Positions 7,211-16,402 of a DNA stretch of 64,000 nt are shown here, in pieces. Source of the stretch: Thalassospira lucentensis (GTDB lineage: Bacteria > Pseudomonadota > Alphaproteobacteria > Rhodospirillales > Thalassospiraceae); contig NZ_JAATOV010000004.1 of NCBI RefSeq assembly GCF_011806425.1, positions 62,001-126,000 on the forward strand, read 5' to 3'. The stretch's first letter is position 1. Each line of letters opens with the position of its first letter. The notes beneath the pieces are model-generated. The model searched no databases. It was given only the letters and a program-made list of their open reading frames with translations, and was not told where the DNA came from. The position numbers were made by a program, and so were the translations under genes.

Positions 7211-7468
7211 TTAGGCCGAAAGTTTGGCGTCCAGACTGTTGGCAGCTTCAAGCGCCATCAGTTCGTCGCAGCCGCCGATATGTTCGTCATTGATGAAGAT
7301 TTGCGGCACGGTATGTTTTCCGTTGGCACGGTCCATCATTTCCTTTTTGCGCTTTGGCTCCATCATCACGTCGATCAACTGGTACTTCGCACCTTTTTCT
7401 TCGAGCAGCTTGCGCGCACGCTTGCAATAGGGGCACCATTCGGTGGCGTAAACTTCAACTTTTGCCAT
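7211..7468 (-). CDS. grxC: glutaredoxin 3
   Basis: An 85-aa thioredoxin-fold glutaredoxin with the dithiol active site CPYC (residues 12-15), the conserved TVPQIFI cis-Pro loop (about 54-60) and the GGCDEL glutathione-binding motif (about 65-70). It reduces protein and small-molecule disulfides at the expense of glutathione in the cytoplasm. Length and motifs are canonical for GrxC. It is preceded on the same strand by comF with a 136-bp gap and ends in a strong terminator, so it may be the last gene of a comF-grxC unit. Confidence 0.96.
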   Translation of the reverse strand: MAKVEVYATEWCPYCKRARKLLEEKGAKYQLIDVMMEPKRKKEMMDRANGKHTVPQIFINDEHIGGCDELMALEAANSLDAKLSA

Positions 7469-7604
7469 ATGGCATTCTCCTTATATTTTCACCGGTCCCG
7501 GTTTTCATGACCCTGAGATATACGTTAAATCAGAGAATGCAACATCTGGGATGGCGTAAAATCCGTTGTGAATGGCCGCCTTGTAACAGAAAATTTGTGC
7601 CGCG

Positions 7605-8360
7605 TCATCGCACCACACGCGCAACCGTGATCACAGATATGTGCGCAGCCCCGGCCCGCTTTAAAATTCGGGCACAGGCATTGGCCGTCGCCCCGGTGGT
7701 CAGCACATCATCAATCAGCACGATATGCGCCCCGGCCAAACCAAGACGCTGCGCACGGGCTTCATCGACGTTAAACGCCCCACCCACTTCGCGTTTGCGC
7801 GACGATGGCCCCAACCCGCCTAGGCTTCGAGTATAGCGCGCACGGCGCAGCACCACCCCGTCCCAGGCAATGCCGGTGTGGCGCGACAGCTTTTGCGCCA
7901 ACAGTCCCGACTGGTTATAGCGGCGCGTCCATAATCGACGACGATGCAATGGCACGGGCAAAATCAAATCGGCCCCATCCCAAATGTCATGCCCGGCCTG
8001 AAACATCCAACGAGCCAAAAGCGGGGTTAAGTCCGTGCGATCCGCATGTTTGAAGCGCAAAAGATAATCGCGACTGTGATCATCATAGACAAGGGCAGCG
8101 CGCGCACGGTCAAAGGCAGGCGGCTTTTGATGGCACGGCCCGCACAGGGTTTCATCGTTGCCATCCCACCGCGTGTCAGCGGCATCAAGTTCAAACGGAT
8201 ATCCACAACAAGCACAATGGGGGGCAGTGATAAACCGCAAACCCGCCCAGCAGGTCGCACAGACCGCGTGGGTGGTGTCGGTCACATCCCCACAGCCCCC
8301 GCAACGCGGCGGTAAAATCGCATCAATCCCGACCCGCAATGCGGACCGCAAAAATGCCAT
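7605..8360 (-). CDS. comF: ComF family phosphoribosyltransferase-like protein
   Basis: A 251-aa protein. The N-terminus has the ComF zinc-finger pattern of CxxC pairs (CGGCGDV, CATCWAG, CACCGYP, CGPC; about residues 14-75). The C-terminal half has the PRTase fold with the PRPP-binding motif VLIDDVLTTGAT near residue 220. ComF proteins are linked to DNA uptake and recombination, where related helicase partners are known; in non-competent proteobacteria the role is unclear. ATG 8360 is chosen because it matches the family start; upstream frames extend into the intergenic promoter region. It is divergent from the methyltransferase at 8552. Confidence 0.92.
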   Translation of the reverse strand: MAFLRSALRVGIDAILPPRCGGCGDVTDTTHAVCATCWAGLRFITAPHCACCGYPFELDAADTRWDGNDETLCGPCHQKPPAFDRARAALVYDDHSRDYLLRFKHADRTDLTPLLARWMFQAGHDIWDGADLILPVPLHRRRLWTRRYNQSGLLAQKLSRHTGIAWDGVVLRRARYTRSLGGLGPSSRKREVGGAFNVDEARAQRLGLAGAHIVLIDDVLTTGATANACARILKRAGAAHISVITVARVVR

Positions 8361-8551
8361 TGCCAATATGGATTTCCCCCACGTGACGCCACACCCAAAA
8401 CACGACAAACAGCCTATCATATACACGCATAAGGACAGCGGAAATTTCGGGGCAAGCTTGAATGCGATGAAGGTTGATTGCGCAATTGGCCCTGAGGTTC
8501 TATCTAAGTACAAATTCTTGTAACCCGATAAATGCCGGAGCTTCCCGCCCC

Positions 8552-9469
8552 ATGGCCGATCCGATCACTGTCTTTGATCGACATATTTTAAAACTGCGTC
8601 GCGACCGTGCTGCCACCCGTGCGCAAGAGTTCAATTTCCTGTTTGCGGAAACCGCAGATCGGCTGGCAGACAGGCTGGAAGATACCACGCGAAACTTCCC
8701 GCATGCGGTTGATCTTGGCTGTCATAGTGGCGAATTGGGTGAGATCCTTGCGACCAGCAAGCGGATCGAGACCCTGCATCAGGCCGATATATCGCAGCGC
8801 TATGCCCATGCGGCGCGCGCCCAAAATGGCCGATCCAGCCTTGTGGCGGATGAAGAATTCCTGCCCTTTGCCGAAGGATCGCTTGATCTGATCTTATCGA
8901 ACTTAAGCCTGCATTGGGTGAATGACCTGCCGGGTATGTTGCTTCAGGCGCGGCGCGCTTTGAAACCAGACGGGCTATTTTTGGCCTGTATGTTGGGCGG
9001 GGAAACCTTAAAGAACCTGCGCGAAGCACTGATGACGGCCGAGGCCGAAGAAGAAGGCGGTGTGTCCCCGCGTGTTTCGCCCTTTGTCGATATCAAGGAT
9101 GCCGGGGCACTTTTACAACGCAGCGGATTTGCCCTGCCGGTGGTGGATGCCGATGACATCACGATTGATTATCCCGATGCATTAAAACTGATGCGCGATC
9201 TGTCGGGGATGGGCGAAAGCAACCTGATTGCCAAACGTTCCAAGAAATTCACCAAACGCAGCACCCTGGCCCGTGCCGCAGCGCTTTATCATGAGCGCCA
9301 CGGCCGGGAAGATGGGCGTGTGCATGCCAAGTTTCAGGTGATCTATCTGACTGGCTGGGCGCCTGATGAAAGCCAGCCCAAGCCGCTGCGTCGTGGCAGT
9401 GGGCAAGTCAGTTTGGTTGATTTCCTCGGTGATGTGCCAGACAAGCCAACGCCGGAAGAAAACAACTAA
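8552..9469 (+). CDS. NDUFAF5/BioC-like SAM-dependent methyltransferase
   Basis: A 305-aa protein. The start is MADPITVFDRHILKLRRDRA, where VFDRxxxxxxRDRA is the signature of the NDUFAF5 subgroup of the BioC-like family. The SAM motif reads AVDLGCHSGELGEIL, and the following LILSNLSLHWVNDLPG is typical. In mitochondria NDUFAF5 hydroxylates an arginine of complex I subunit NDUFS7. Alphaproteobacterial homologues next to comF/grxC are inferred to have a similar complex I assembly role. The ATG at 8552 gives the family N-terminus; upstream codons do not. Confidence 0.88.
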   Translation: MADPITVFDRHILKLRRDRAATRAQEFNFLFAETADRLADRLEDTTRNFPHAVDLGCHSGELGEILATSKRIETLHQADISQRYAHAARAQNGRSSLVADEEFLPFAEGSLDLILSNLSLHWVNDLPGMLLQARRALKPDGLFLACMLGGETLKNLREALMTAEAEEEGGVSPRVSPFVDIKDAGALLQRSGFALPVVDADDITIDYPDALKLMRDLSGMGESNLIAKRSKKFTKRSTLARAAALYHERHGREDGRVHAKFQVIYLTGWAPDESQPKPLRRGSGQVSLVDFLGDVPDKPTPEENN

Positions 9470-9482
9470 AGCCACTTTAAAC

Positions 9483-11186
9483 TTATGCCGCACGCACGGC
9501 GTCGACAAATTTACTGACCTCAGTGCGCAATGTATCTGCGGAACGAGACAGTTCGCGGGCACTGGTTAAAACGTCACCAGCCGCCTCGCCGCCTTCGCGG
9601 GCGGCCTCGCTGACTTGGGTGATCGCCGAATTCACCTCGCCGGTACCTTCGGAGGCTTGGCTGACATTGCGCGCAATTTCACTCGTCGCGGCATTTTGTT
9701 GCTCTACCGCGGCAGAAATGCTGGTTGAGGTATCACGTACTTCGGTAATCACCGCCGAAATGCCATCAATGGCATCCGCGGTTGACTGGGTCACGGTTTG
9801 TACTTCGACGATGTGAGTGGTGATGTCTTCGGTTGCCTTGGCGGTTTGGGTGGCAAGGTTTTTCACCTCGCTCGCGACCACCGCAAAGCCCTTGCCTGCG
9901 TCACCCGCACGGGCCGCTTCGATTGTGGCGTTCAACGCCAACAGATTGGTTTGCGATGCGATGTCCTGAATAAGGGTCACGACTTCGCCAATTTTCTGAA
10001 CGGACGCCACCATCTGTTCGGCTGTCAGGCGGGTTTTGCCCGCATTTTCATTCGCTGCCCCGGTAATATTTGCGGCATTCTGCATCTGGCTGCCAATTTC
10101 ACCGATCGAAGACGCCAATTCTTCACAGGCGGCAGCAACGGTTTCGACATTCGTTGACGCCTGATGGGAGGCCGATGCCACTGCTGCGGCCTGTGAATTT
10201 GCTTCTTCGAGGATAGAAGTCAATGTTTCAGCGGCTGTTTCAAGCTCAACCGCAGCGGATGCAACGACCGAGACGACGCCGCCAACCGTAACTTCAAAAT
10301 CGTCGGCCAATTTATTGAGCTGCTTAATACGGCGTTCTTCGGCAAGACGTTCTTTTTCCTCGGCTTCTTCTTCAAGCTGGCGGGTACGCTGCATATTTTT
10401 CTGGAAGACTTCGATGGTTGTCGCGATGTCACCAATCTCGTCGCGTCGACCAACACCGTAGAGCTTAGTATCGATATTTCCGGCTGCAAGCTTTTGCAAA
10501 ACGTCGACGATACGGCTAATTGGCGTGATAATGCCCGCGCGCGAGATATAAAAACCAAGAGCAAAGCCAAGCAAAATCGCCACACCAGAGAACACAAACA
10601 TACCGGTGCGGGTGGTTTCAAACAGATCCGAAGACGCCGCCCCCAAGGACTTCATTCGGTTTTCGGCAAGCAACAGATAATCGCGGATCGTATCATTGAG
10701 TTTTCGGGCGTTTTCGCGATTAGAACGCGCCGCTGCGACAAGTTGTTCGCGCAGTTGGGCAACATTTTCGCCCGTGCTTTGGGCGGCAAGTTCAAGCGTT
10801 TGGGAAACCTCATCACGGTAAATTTCGTAGTTTACCAAAACTTGTTCGAGCTCTTCTTTGCGTTTGGGCCCGGCTGTTTTATTGAGGTTTTCGATGGTTT
10901 CGAGAAAGACGGTCTGTTCTCTTTGAATTGATTCCCGCATTTGCGCGATTGTATCGGGCTCGGGATCGGCCGCAATTCGGAATTCTGCGCGGTTCAACGA
11001 CGTAACGACACGGAGCAGTCGACTGCCATCTGCGGCTTCTTCGCCTGCGATGCGGGTATTTTCGGATGATGAATATAATCGATCAAGCCCCCATATCCCG
11101 ACACCTGTATTCACACACAGAAACAGCGACGAAAGTGCGATGACAATCAAGACTTTTGCCGAGATGCTAATTTGACCGAGATTCAT
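9483..11186 (-). CDS. methyl-accepting chemotaxis protein
   Basis: A 567-aa chemoreceptor. TM1 is about residues 10-31, followed by a roughly 165-residue periplasmic helical sensor (four-helix-bundle type, many Glu/Gln/Arg heptads), TM2 about 195-216, then HAMP and a coiled-coil signalling domain. The hairpin tip [23 protein letters not shown] contacts CheA/CheW. ATG 11186 is chosen because GGAGAG lies just upstream; an alternative TTG at 11204 has no support. The C-terminus lacks a CheR-tethering pentapeptide of the NWETF type. The ligand is unknown. It is a monocistronic gene with no chemotaxis partners nearby. Confidence 0.93.
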   Translation of the reverse strand: MNLGQISISAKVLIVIALSSLFLCVNTGVGIWGLDRLYSSSENTRIAGEEAADGSRLLRVVTSLNRAEFRIAADPEPDTIAQMRESIQREQTVFLETIENLNKTAGPKRKEELEQVLVNYEIYRDEVSQTLELAAQSTGENVAQLREQLVAAARSNRENARKLNDTIRDYLLLAENRMKSLGAASSDLFETTRTGMFVFSGVAILLGFALGFYISRAGIITPISRIVDVLQKLAAGNIDTKLYGVGRRDEIGDIATTIEVFQKNMQRTRQLEEEAEEKERLAEERRIKQLNKLADDFEVTVGGVVSVVASAAVELETAAETLTSILEEANSQAAAVASASHQASTNVETVAAACEELASSIGEIGSQMQNAANITGAANENAGKTRLTAEQMVASVQKIGEVVTLIQDIASQTNLLALNATIEAARAGDAGKGFAVVASEVKNLATQTAKATEDITTHIVEVQTVTQSTADAIDGISAVITEVRDTSTSISAAVEQQNAATSEIARNVSQASEGTGEVNSAITQVSEAAREGGEAAGDVLTSARELSRSADTLRTEVSKFVDAVRAA

Positions 11187-11401
11187 AAAACTCTCCAATG
11201 ACAATGCAGCTTTGAGATGCAGAAGGCATTGGGTCTAGGAAATGAACAAACCTGCCGCCCACCTTCACATGACGTTTGTTTTCTTATATTTACGCCGATA
11301 CCCTCGTTTTTCCGCCATATTCAAAATACGTGAATCGCCTGAACCACGCTTCTTTTAGGTTATAATTTCAAATAATATTTCAACCCTAAATACGTTCTTT
11401 T

Positions 11402-11674
11402 TTATCTGGTGCGTTCGCGTCCGAGCACAGCCTCGCTGTTTTTTTCGCCGTATTGATCGCTGCGTTCTGACACTATGGCGCGGATTTTGGTGGCCTTTTC
11501 GAAATGATCGAGCTTATGGTTTTTGATCCACCATGTGGCGGCCTCCATCAACAGATCTGGATCATCGTTGCGGTTGGCAAAAAACGCATAAAATGACAGG
11601 CCGACACCGTCGCCTTTTTGCGCGATTTTCGCATCACAGGTATCGATGATTTTTTGGCGGAGGCTGTCGCGCAT
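11402..11674 (-). CDS. small protein, DUF6500-like
   Basis: A 90-aa soluble protein starting MRDSLRQKIIDTCDAKIAQKGDGVG, with an aromatic central motif FYAFFANRNDDP and ending in a charged tail. It resembles the DUF6500 family as I remember it; the function is unknown. ATG 11674 is preferred to ATG 11695 because AAAGGA lies 7 nt upstream of it. No signal peptide or membrane segment is visible. It is divergent from sfsA. Confidence 0.7.
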   Translation of the reverse strand: MRDSLRQKIIDTCDAKIAQKGDGVGLSFYAFFANRNDDPDLLMEAATWWIKNHKLDHFEKATKIRAIVSERSDQYGEKNSEAVLGRERTR

Positions 11675-11782
11675 GATGGGTCCTTTGTGTGTCATTGGCG
11701 TATCTTGTCGGTGTCTGGTGTATCAAGGCTTGATGTATGACGTGATTGCCGTGACATTGGCAGTATCGTGACCCAACACAGA

Positions 11783-11797
11783 TGACAGTTTCTGTCA
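11783..11797. promoter_or_regulatory. inverted repeat upstream of sfsA
   Basis: TGACAG-TTT-CTGTCA, a perfect 6-bp inverted repeat with a 3-bp centre, 25 bp upstream of the sfsA start and between two divergent genes. It could be an operator or a short hairpin in the sfsA leader. No regulator can be assigned. Confidence 0.35.
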
Positions 11798-11821
11798 GGA
11801 CAGATTCCCGAAAGGCTTCCC

Positions 11822-12535
11822 ATGCACCTGCCCACACCGCTGATCCACGGCAAATTGATTAAGCGATACAAACGATTTTTGGCCGATATCGAGCTTGATG
11901 ACGGGGAAGTTGTGACCGCCCACTGTGCCAATCCCGGCGGGATGATCGGACTTAAGGAACCGGGTATTGATGTTTGGCTGTCAACGTCAGACAACCCGAA
12001 ACGCAAATTGAAATATAGCTGGGAAATTTGCCAGATCGGCGATGCGTGGATCGGGATCAATACCGCACATCCCAATGCGATTGTCGAAGAAGCCATTTTG
12101 GCTGGCAAGATTACGGAACTTACCGGCTATCAGGACTTAAAACGCGAAGTGAAATACGGCAAAAATTCCCGTATTGATATTTTGCTGTCCGATCCGAAAA
12201 AGGGTCTTTGCTATGTGGAAGTTAAAAACGTCCACTTAAAGCGCGATGAAGATGTGCCGGGACTGGCCGAATTCCCCGATGCAGTCACCGCACGCGGAGC
12301 AAAGCATTTAGATGAAATGGCCGATATGGTCGCCGACGGGCACCGGGCGGTGATGTTTTATCTGATCCAGCGCACCGATTGCGGCCAATTCACCCTTTCG
12401 ACCGACATTGACCCACATTACGGCGAACGGTTTAAAGCCGCGCGGTCAAACGGGGTTGAGGCCATTGCCTATGATTGTTCGATTGATACCAACGCGGTCA
12501 CCGTCCGCAATCCCTTGCCGATTGTGGGATTGTAA
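11822..12535 (+). CDS. sfsA: SfsA (sugar fermentation stimulation protein A) family nuclease-like protein
   Basis: A 237-aa protein of canonical length. It has the SfsA N-terminal OB-like part (LIHGKLIKRYKRFLADIELDDGE, HCANPGGMIGL) and a C-terminal PD-(D/E)xK-like core (SRIDILL, CYVEVKNVHL, FPDAVTARGAKHL). E. coli SfsA was found as a DNA-binding regulator of mal genes; the fold suggests nuclease ancestry. In many alphaproteobacteria sfsA is followed directly by map and radC. Here a GntR/hydrolase pair is interposed, with map resuming 3 kb downstream. Confidence 0.95.
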   Translation: MHLPTPLIHGKLIKRYKRFLADIELDDGEVVTAHCANPGGMIGLKEPGIDVWLSTSDNPKRKLKYSWEICQIGDAWIGINTAHPNAIVEEAILAGKITELTGYQDLKREVKYGKNSRIDILLSDPKKGLCYVEVKNVHLKRDEDVPGLAEFPDAVTARGAKHLDEMADMVADGHRAVMFYLIQRTDCGQFTLSTDIDPHYGERFKAARSNGVEAIAYDCSIDTNAVTVRNPLPIVGL

Positions 12536-12569
12536 GGCTGTAAATTTGCAAGCCTCATGACGGCGCAGG

Positions 12570-13259
12570 TTACGGGCCCTGCGTCGCCTTGGCCTTTATT
12601 TTTTCCAAAGAGGCGATCAGATCGCTAAACCGGTCGCCTTGTATTTTGACATGGGCGAGCAACGATTCGCGCGCAGCGGGCGCGTCGCCGGCAAGGATTT
12701 TTTCAATGATCTGCTTATGCTCGTCAAAGGATGCCTTCATGCGGTTATGGACCCGCAACTGAAGCCGACGATAAGGGCGAAGGCGCCGGTGAAGGAACGC
12801 GCATTGCTCGCTGAGAAAGCTGTTTTGGCTGGCGGCATAGATGACGTGGTGGAAGGCCTCGTTTTCATAATAATAGGCGTCGGTATCCTCGTTCGCCGCG
12901 GCTTCTTGGCAGCGAAGATGGGCGTTTAGCAGCTGGGTTTTATCCTCTGGCGTGTGACGTCGGGCGGCGGATGCACCAGCCATGCCTTCAAGCTCGGCCA
13001 TGACTTCAAACATTTCAAAGACATATTTGGGGCCATGATCAGCGACAAGCGCCCCCCGGCGGGGCCGAAATTCGATCAAGCCGATGGCGCTTAGTTGCAT
13101 CAGAGCTTCTCGGATGGGGGTGCGCGAGACACCAAACCGTTCCGCCAACTGCGTTTCATCTAGTCGCGCACCAGGGGCGAAATCGCCGGTCAGAATCCCG
13201 TTTTCAATATCGTCCCGAAGCTTGTGAAAAGTGCTTCCCATTCCCCCACTCTTTCGCAT
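12570..13259 (-). CDS. GntR family regulator with FCD domain
   Basis: A 229-aa protein with N-terminal wHTH (LDETQLAERFGVSRTPIREALMQLSAIGLIEF, wing RRGALVAD, about residues 32-72) and a C-terminal FCD domain (ENEAFHHVIYAASQN, LRVHNRM, EHKQIIEKIL) that carries the His metal ligands of the family. The start is uncertain: ATG 13259 lacks an obvious RBS, and ATG 13241 has a G-rich tract abutting it. It is divergent from the secreted hydrolase at 13357, which is its likeliest target, with a TTGTATACAA palindrome between. Confidence 0.88.
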   Translation of the reverse strand: MRKSGGMGSTFHKLRDDIENGILTGDFAPGARLDETQLAERFGVSRTPIREALMQLSAIGLIEFRPRRGALVADHGPKYVFEMFEVMAELEGMAGASAARRHTPEDKTQLLNAHLRCQEAAANEDTDAYYYENEAFHHVIYAASQNSFLSEQCAFLHRRLRPYRRLQLRVHNRMKASFDEHKQIIEKILAGDAPAARESLLAHVKIQGDRFSDLIASLEKIKAKATQGP

Positions 13260-13274
13260 ACGAATTATAAATTA

Positions 13275-13284
13275 TTGTATACAA
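13275..13284. promoter_or_regulatory. TTGTATACAA palindrome, candidate GntR operator
   Basis: A perfect 10-bp palindrome in the 97-bp divergent gap between the GntR regulator and the secreted hydrolase, placed 16 bp upstream of the regulator start. Its core equals the TGTATACA found upstream of the other GntR gene (6202-6209). Position and symmetry suit an operator controlling both genes. Confidence 0.6.
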
Positions 13285-13356
13285 CATGTTTGACTCTGCA
13301 CACAGCAGCGGCAAACCTTGCGACCATCATCCTATAGTTGATTTAATCGGGAGGAA

Positions 13357-15297
13357 ATGATGAAGAAAAAAATAGCAATACCGGCACTGCTTGCGATGGG
13401 CACCATCGCAACAGGTGCGGCAACCAACGCGCAGGCCCGCGTCACCAATTTCGAAGTGACGTCAAAGACCACTGCGTTTGAAGGAATGCCATTCCCCAAA
13501 GTCGGTACCTATGATCGCATTGATGCCATCGCGACCTTTGCCGTTGACCCGAATTCACCGCGTGTGGCCGACATTGTCGATATCGACAAAATCCCGGTCA
13601 ACGAAAACGGCGAGGTTGTTTTTTCAAGCGAAGTGTCGATCCTTCAGCCAACAGATCCCAACACTAAATCCGGGTTGCTGTTCTATGAAGTTCTGAACCG
13701 CGGGCGCAATCTGAGCTTAACGCTTTTGAACCGGTCGAATTCGGCAGATATCCCCGAACAAGCCGGGGATGCTGGCGATGGTTTCCTGATGCTGCGCGGC
13801 GACACGGTTGTGTGGTCCGGCTGGCAAGCGGGCCTTCCGGACGATGCCATTAACATCGAGCTTCCTGTTTTGTCAGACATTACCGGTCCATCACGCGAAC
13901 AGTTCATTTTTGACAAAGACGGCACGACCGGCAAAGGCAAGCTGAGCTATCCGGCGGCGACCCTTGACGTCACACAGGCAACATTGACCGTCCGCCAAAA
14001 TGAAGGCGCCCCACGCCAGACCCCGGCGGGACTTTCGTTTAAATATATCAGTCCAACTGAAATTGAAATTACCCGCCCAGACGGCATGGATGCCGGTGCG
14101 ATCTATGACTTTGTTTACCCGGCGAAAAACCCAGTTCCGCAGGGCCTTGGCTTTGTTGCGACCAGCGATACGGTTTCGTTCCTGCGCGGTAATCCGGGCC
14201 ATGATGTTCAAAGCCCGCTTTCTGGCATTGACCACACATTGGGTCTTGGCATTTCGCAATCGGGCCGTTTCCTGCGCGATTTGATTTATCAGGGATTTAA
14301 TGCGGATGACACCGGCGCGCAGGTTTTTGACGGGGCGATGGCGCATATTGCCGGGTCGCGCAAAACCTTTAGCAATTATCGATTTGCCAAGGCGGGCCGG
14401 TATTCACGCCAGCACGAAGATCATGACTATCCGGGCGATCAGTTTCCGTTCAGTTATGCCGACACCACGGACCCACTGACCGGACAGAGCGGATCGATCC
14501 TTTCGGCGTGTGAAGAAACAGATACGTGCCCGAAAATCATGCATACCGATACGTCGACTGAATTCTGGCAGGCACGTGCGGCATTGGTTGCGACCTCCCC
14601 GGCCGGGGAGCCGTTGAAGATGCCGGAAAGTGTCCGGCTGTATTTCATTGAAGGTGCGCCGCATTTCAATGGCTGGACGGCGGAATCGAAAATGAACCCG
14701 ATGTGCCAGTATCCAACAAACCCGCTGAGTTCTGCGCCGATCATGCGGTCTTTGTATTCGGATATGGCCGACTGGATCAGCACGGGTGAAATACCGCCAG
14801 AAAGTCGCTATCCGAGTGTTAGCAATGGGACATTGACGCCACTGGCCGATTTCAAGATGCCGAAATTTGGCGATATGGCCCCTGTGCCGTCTTATAATCA
14901 GTTGCAAGTGATGGATTATGCCACCAATCCGCCCAAACGCGGTGCGATGTATCCGGCATATGTTCCGACAGTTGATGCCAATGGCAATCCAACCGGCGGC
15001 GTTGCGTTGCCTTACGTCGCGGCGCCGTTGGGCACCTATGCGGGATGGAACCTGCGCAGCGAAGGTTATGCACCGGGTGAATTGTGCAGCCTGAACGGCC
15101 TTTTCGTACCGTTTGAAAACAATGCATCGGGCGATGGCCGCAAAAGCCTTAGCCAGCATTATCAAAGCCAGGCCGATTATCTGGATGCGGTGCGTGCGGC
15201 GTCAGAAAACCTGGTTAAAGACGGCTATATGCTGTCGGGTGACATCGGCTATGTGATGGACAAGGCAGAGGCCAACAGCAGCGTTTTGGCAAACTGA
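13357..15297 (+). CDS. secreted alpha/beta hydrolase domain protein (Abhydrolase_10 type)
   Basis: A 646-aa protein. A Sec signal peptide covers the first 28 residues (MMKKK, hydrophobic core, cleavage near NAQA). The body matches the large alpha/beta-hydrolase-domain family, with the nucleophile elbow GLGISQSGRF (Ser300 likely), an FDGAMAHIAGSRK stretch and a late HFNGW segment that may carry the catalytic His. Several Cys (CEETDTCP, MCQYP, LCSL) fit a periplasmic disulfide-bearing protein. Two ATGs are adjacent; the second (13360) has better spacing from GGGAGG. The substrate is unknown; the divergent GntR suggests induction by a carboxylate-type compound. Confidence 0.85.
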   Translation: MMKKKIAIPALLAMGTIATGAATNAQARVTNFEVTSKTTAFEGMPFPKVGTYDRIDAIATFAVDPNSPRVADIVDIDKIPVNENGEVVFSSEVSILQPTDPNTKSGLLFYEVLNRGRNLSLTLLNRSNSADIPEQAGDAGDGFLMLRGDTVVWSGWQAGLPDDAINIELPVLSDITGPSREQFIFDKDGTTGKGKLSYPAATLDVTQATLTVRQNEGAPRQTPAGLSFKYISPTEIEITRPDGMDAGAIYDFVYPAKNPVPQGLGFVATSDTVSFLRGNPGHDVQSPLSGIDHTLGLGISQSGRFLRDLIYQGFNADDTGAQVFDGAMAHIAGSRKTFSNYRFAKAGRYSRQHEDHDYPGDQFPFSYADTTDPLTGQSGSILSACEETDTCPKIMHTDTSTEFWQARAALVATSPAGEPLKMPESVRLYFIEGAPHFNGWTAESKMNPMCQYPTNPLSSAPIMRSLYSDMADWISTGEIPPESRYPSVSNGTLTPLADFKMPKFGDMAPVPSYNQLQVMDYATNPPKRGAMYPAYVPTVDANGNPTGGVALPYVAAPLGTYAGWNLRSEGYAPGELCSLNGLFVPFENNASGDGRKSLSQHYQSQADYLDAVRAASENLVKDGYMLSGDIGYVMDKAEANSSVLAN

Positions 15298-15374
15298 TTG
15301 TTTGTGACACACACCACGTTGCGTGATCCTGTGTAATATCGACACAAGATCAAGATGACTTAATCCAGATGACT

Positions 15375-15402
15375 AAGCCCGCCCTTGTGGCGGGCTTTTT
15401 CG
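15375..15402 (+). terminator. intrinsic terminator after the secreted hydrolase
   Basis: A perfect 9-bp stem AAGCCCGCC/GGCGGGCTT with a 5-nt loop and TTTTT run, 78 bp after the hydrolase stop. Confidence 0.88.
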
Positions 15403-15572
15403 TGCCCGAAAGCATGGTGCTGCGGGCATCCTGTGATTGTTGTTTTTTAAAGCACAAAGCGGCGCGCATATCAGCCAAACCTTGCCAATCAGGACATCTG
15501 GCTTTATGTCATTGTGCACCAAATTCGTTAAATACATTGATAGATACATAGCCGAGCTTAAGGAGATTTCGG

Positions 15573-16379
15573 GTGGCGAACGGAAAAGTTAAACTTCACG
15601 GCCCCGAAGCATTTGAAGGCATGCGCGCCGCCGGTCGGCTGGCAGCAGAAGTGCTTGATATGATTACCCCGCATGTTGTGCCGGGGGTGACCACGGGTGA
15701 ACTTGATCGCCTGTGTGATGAATATATCCGCGATCACAATTCCATTTCGGCTTGCCTGAATTATCGTGGCTTCCCGAAATCGATTTGCACATCGATCAAC
15801 CATGTTGTTTGCCACGGTATTCCCGGCGACAAAAAACTTCAGAATGGCGACATCATGAATATTGATGTCACGGTCATTTTGGATGGTTGGTATGGCGATA
15901 CGTCGCGCATGTATATCGCCGGTACACCCAAAGTCATGGCACAGCGCCTTGTTGATGTGACCTATGAAGCGCTTTGGCGTGGGATCAATGTGGTCAAACC
16001 GGGTGCGACCCTTGGCGATATTGGCCATGCGATCCAATCCTATGCCGAGGGTGAGCGGTTCTCGGTCGTGCGTGATTTCTGTGGTCACGGGCTTGGTCAG
16101 GTGTTCCATGATGCGCCGAATGTCTTGCATTACGGCAAGCCGGGCGAAGGCCTTGTTTTGGAACCGGGCATGATCTTTACGATTGAACCGATGATCAATC
16201 AGGGCACTTATGCGTGTAAAATTTTGCCAGATGGCTGGACAGCGGTGACGCGAGACCGCAAACTGTCGGCACAGTTTGAGCATTCGCTTGGCGTGACCGA
16301 AGACGGGTTTGAAATCTTTACCCAGTCGCCAGCGGGCCTTGATAAACCGCCCTATAACGTTGGCAAGGCTGCCGAGTAA
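15573..16379 (+). CDS. map: type I methionine aminopeptidase
   Basis: A 268-aa protein that removes the N-terminal Met from nascent proteins. The dinuclear metal site is intact: Asp residues in NIDVTVILDGWYGDTS, His in GHGLGQVFHD, Glu in FTIEPM and Glu in QFEHSLGV. The GTG start at 15573 is supported by AAGGAG at 15560-15565; no ATG fits the conserved N-terminus. It sits 23 bp upstream of radC, so the two are probably co-transcribed, as in the usual sfsA-map-radC arrangement. Confidence 0.96.
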   Translation: MANGKVKLHGPEAFEGMRAAGRLAAEVLDMITPHVVPGVTTGELDRLCDEYIRDHNSISACLNYRGFPKSICTSINHVVCHGIPGDKKLQNGDIMNIDVTVILDGWYGDTSRMYIAGTPKVMAQRLVDVTYEALWRGINVVKPGATLGDIGHAIQSYAEGERFSVVRDFCGHGLGQVFHDAPNVLHYGKPGEGLVLEPGMIFTIEPMINQGTYACKILPDGWTAVTRDRKLSAQFEHSLGVTEDGFEIFTQSPAGLDKPPYNVGKAAE

Positions 16380-16402
16380 CGGGCAAACCGGGGGAAGCAG
16401 AT

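Noticed and set aside
7096..7293. Short plus-strand frame before grxC
   Set aside because: It runs through the bidirectional terminator and into grxC; no coding character.
10220..10931. Frames inside the chemoreceptor gene on both strands
   Set aside because: The chemoreceptor is complete with TM, HAMP and signalling domains in one frame; the others are shadows.
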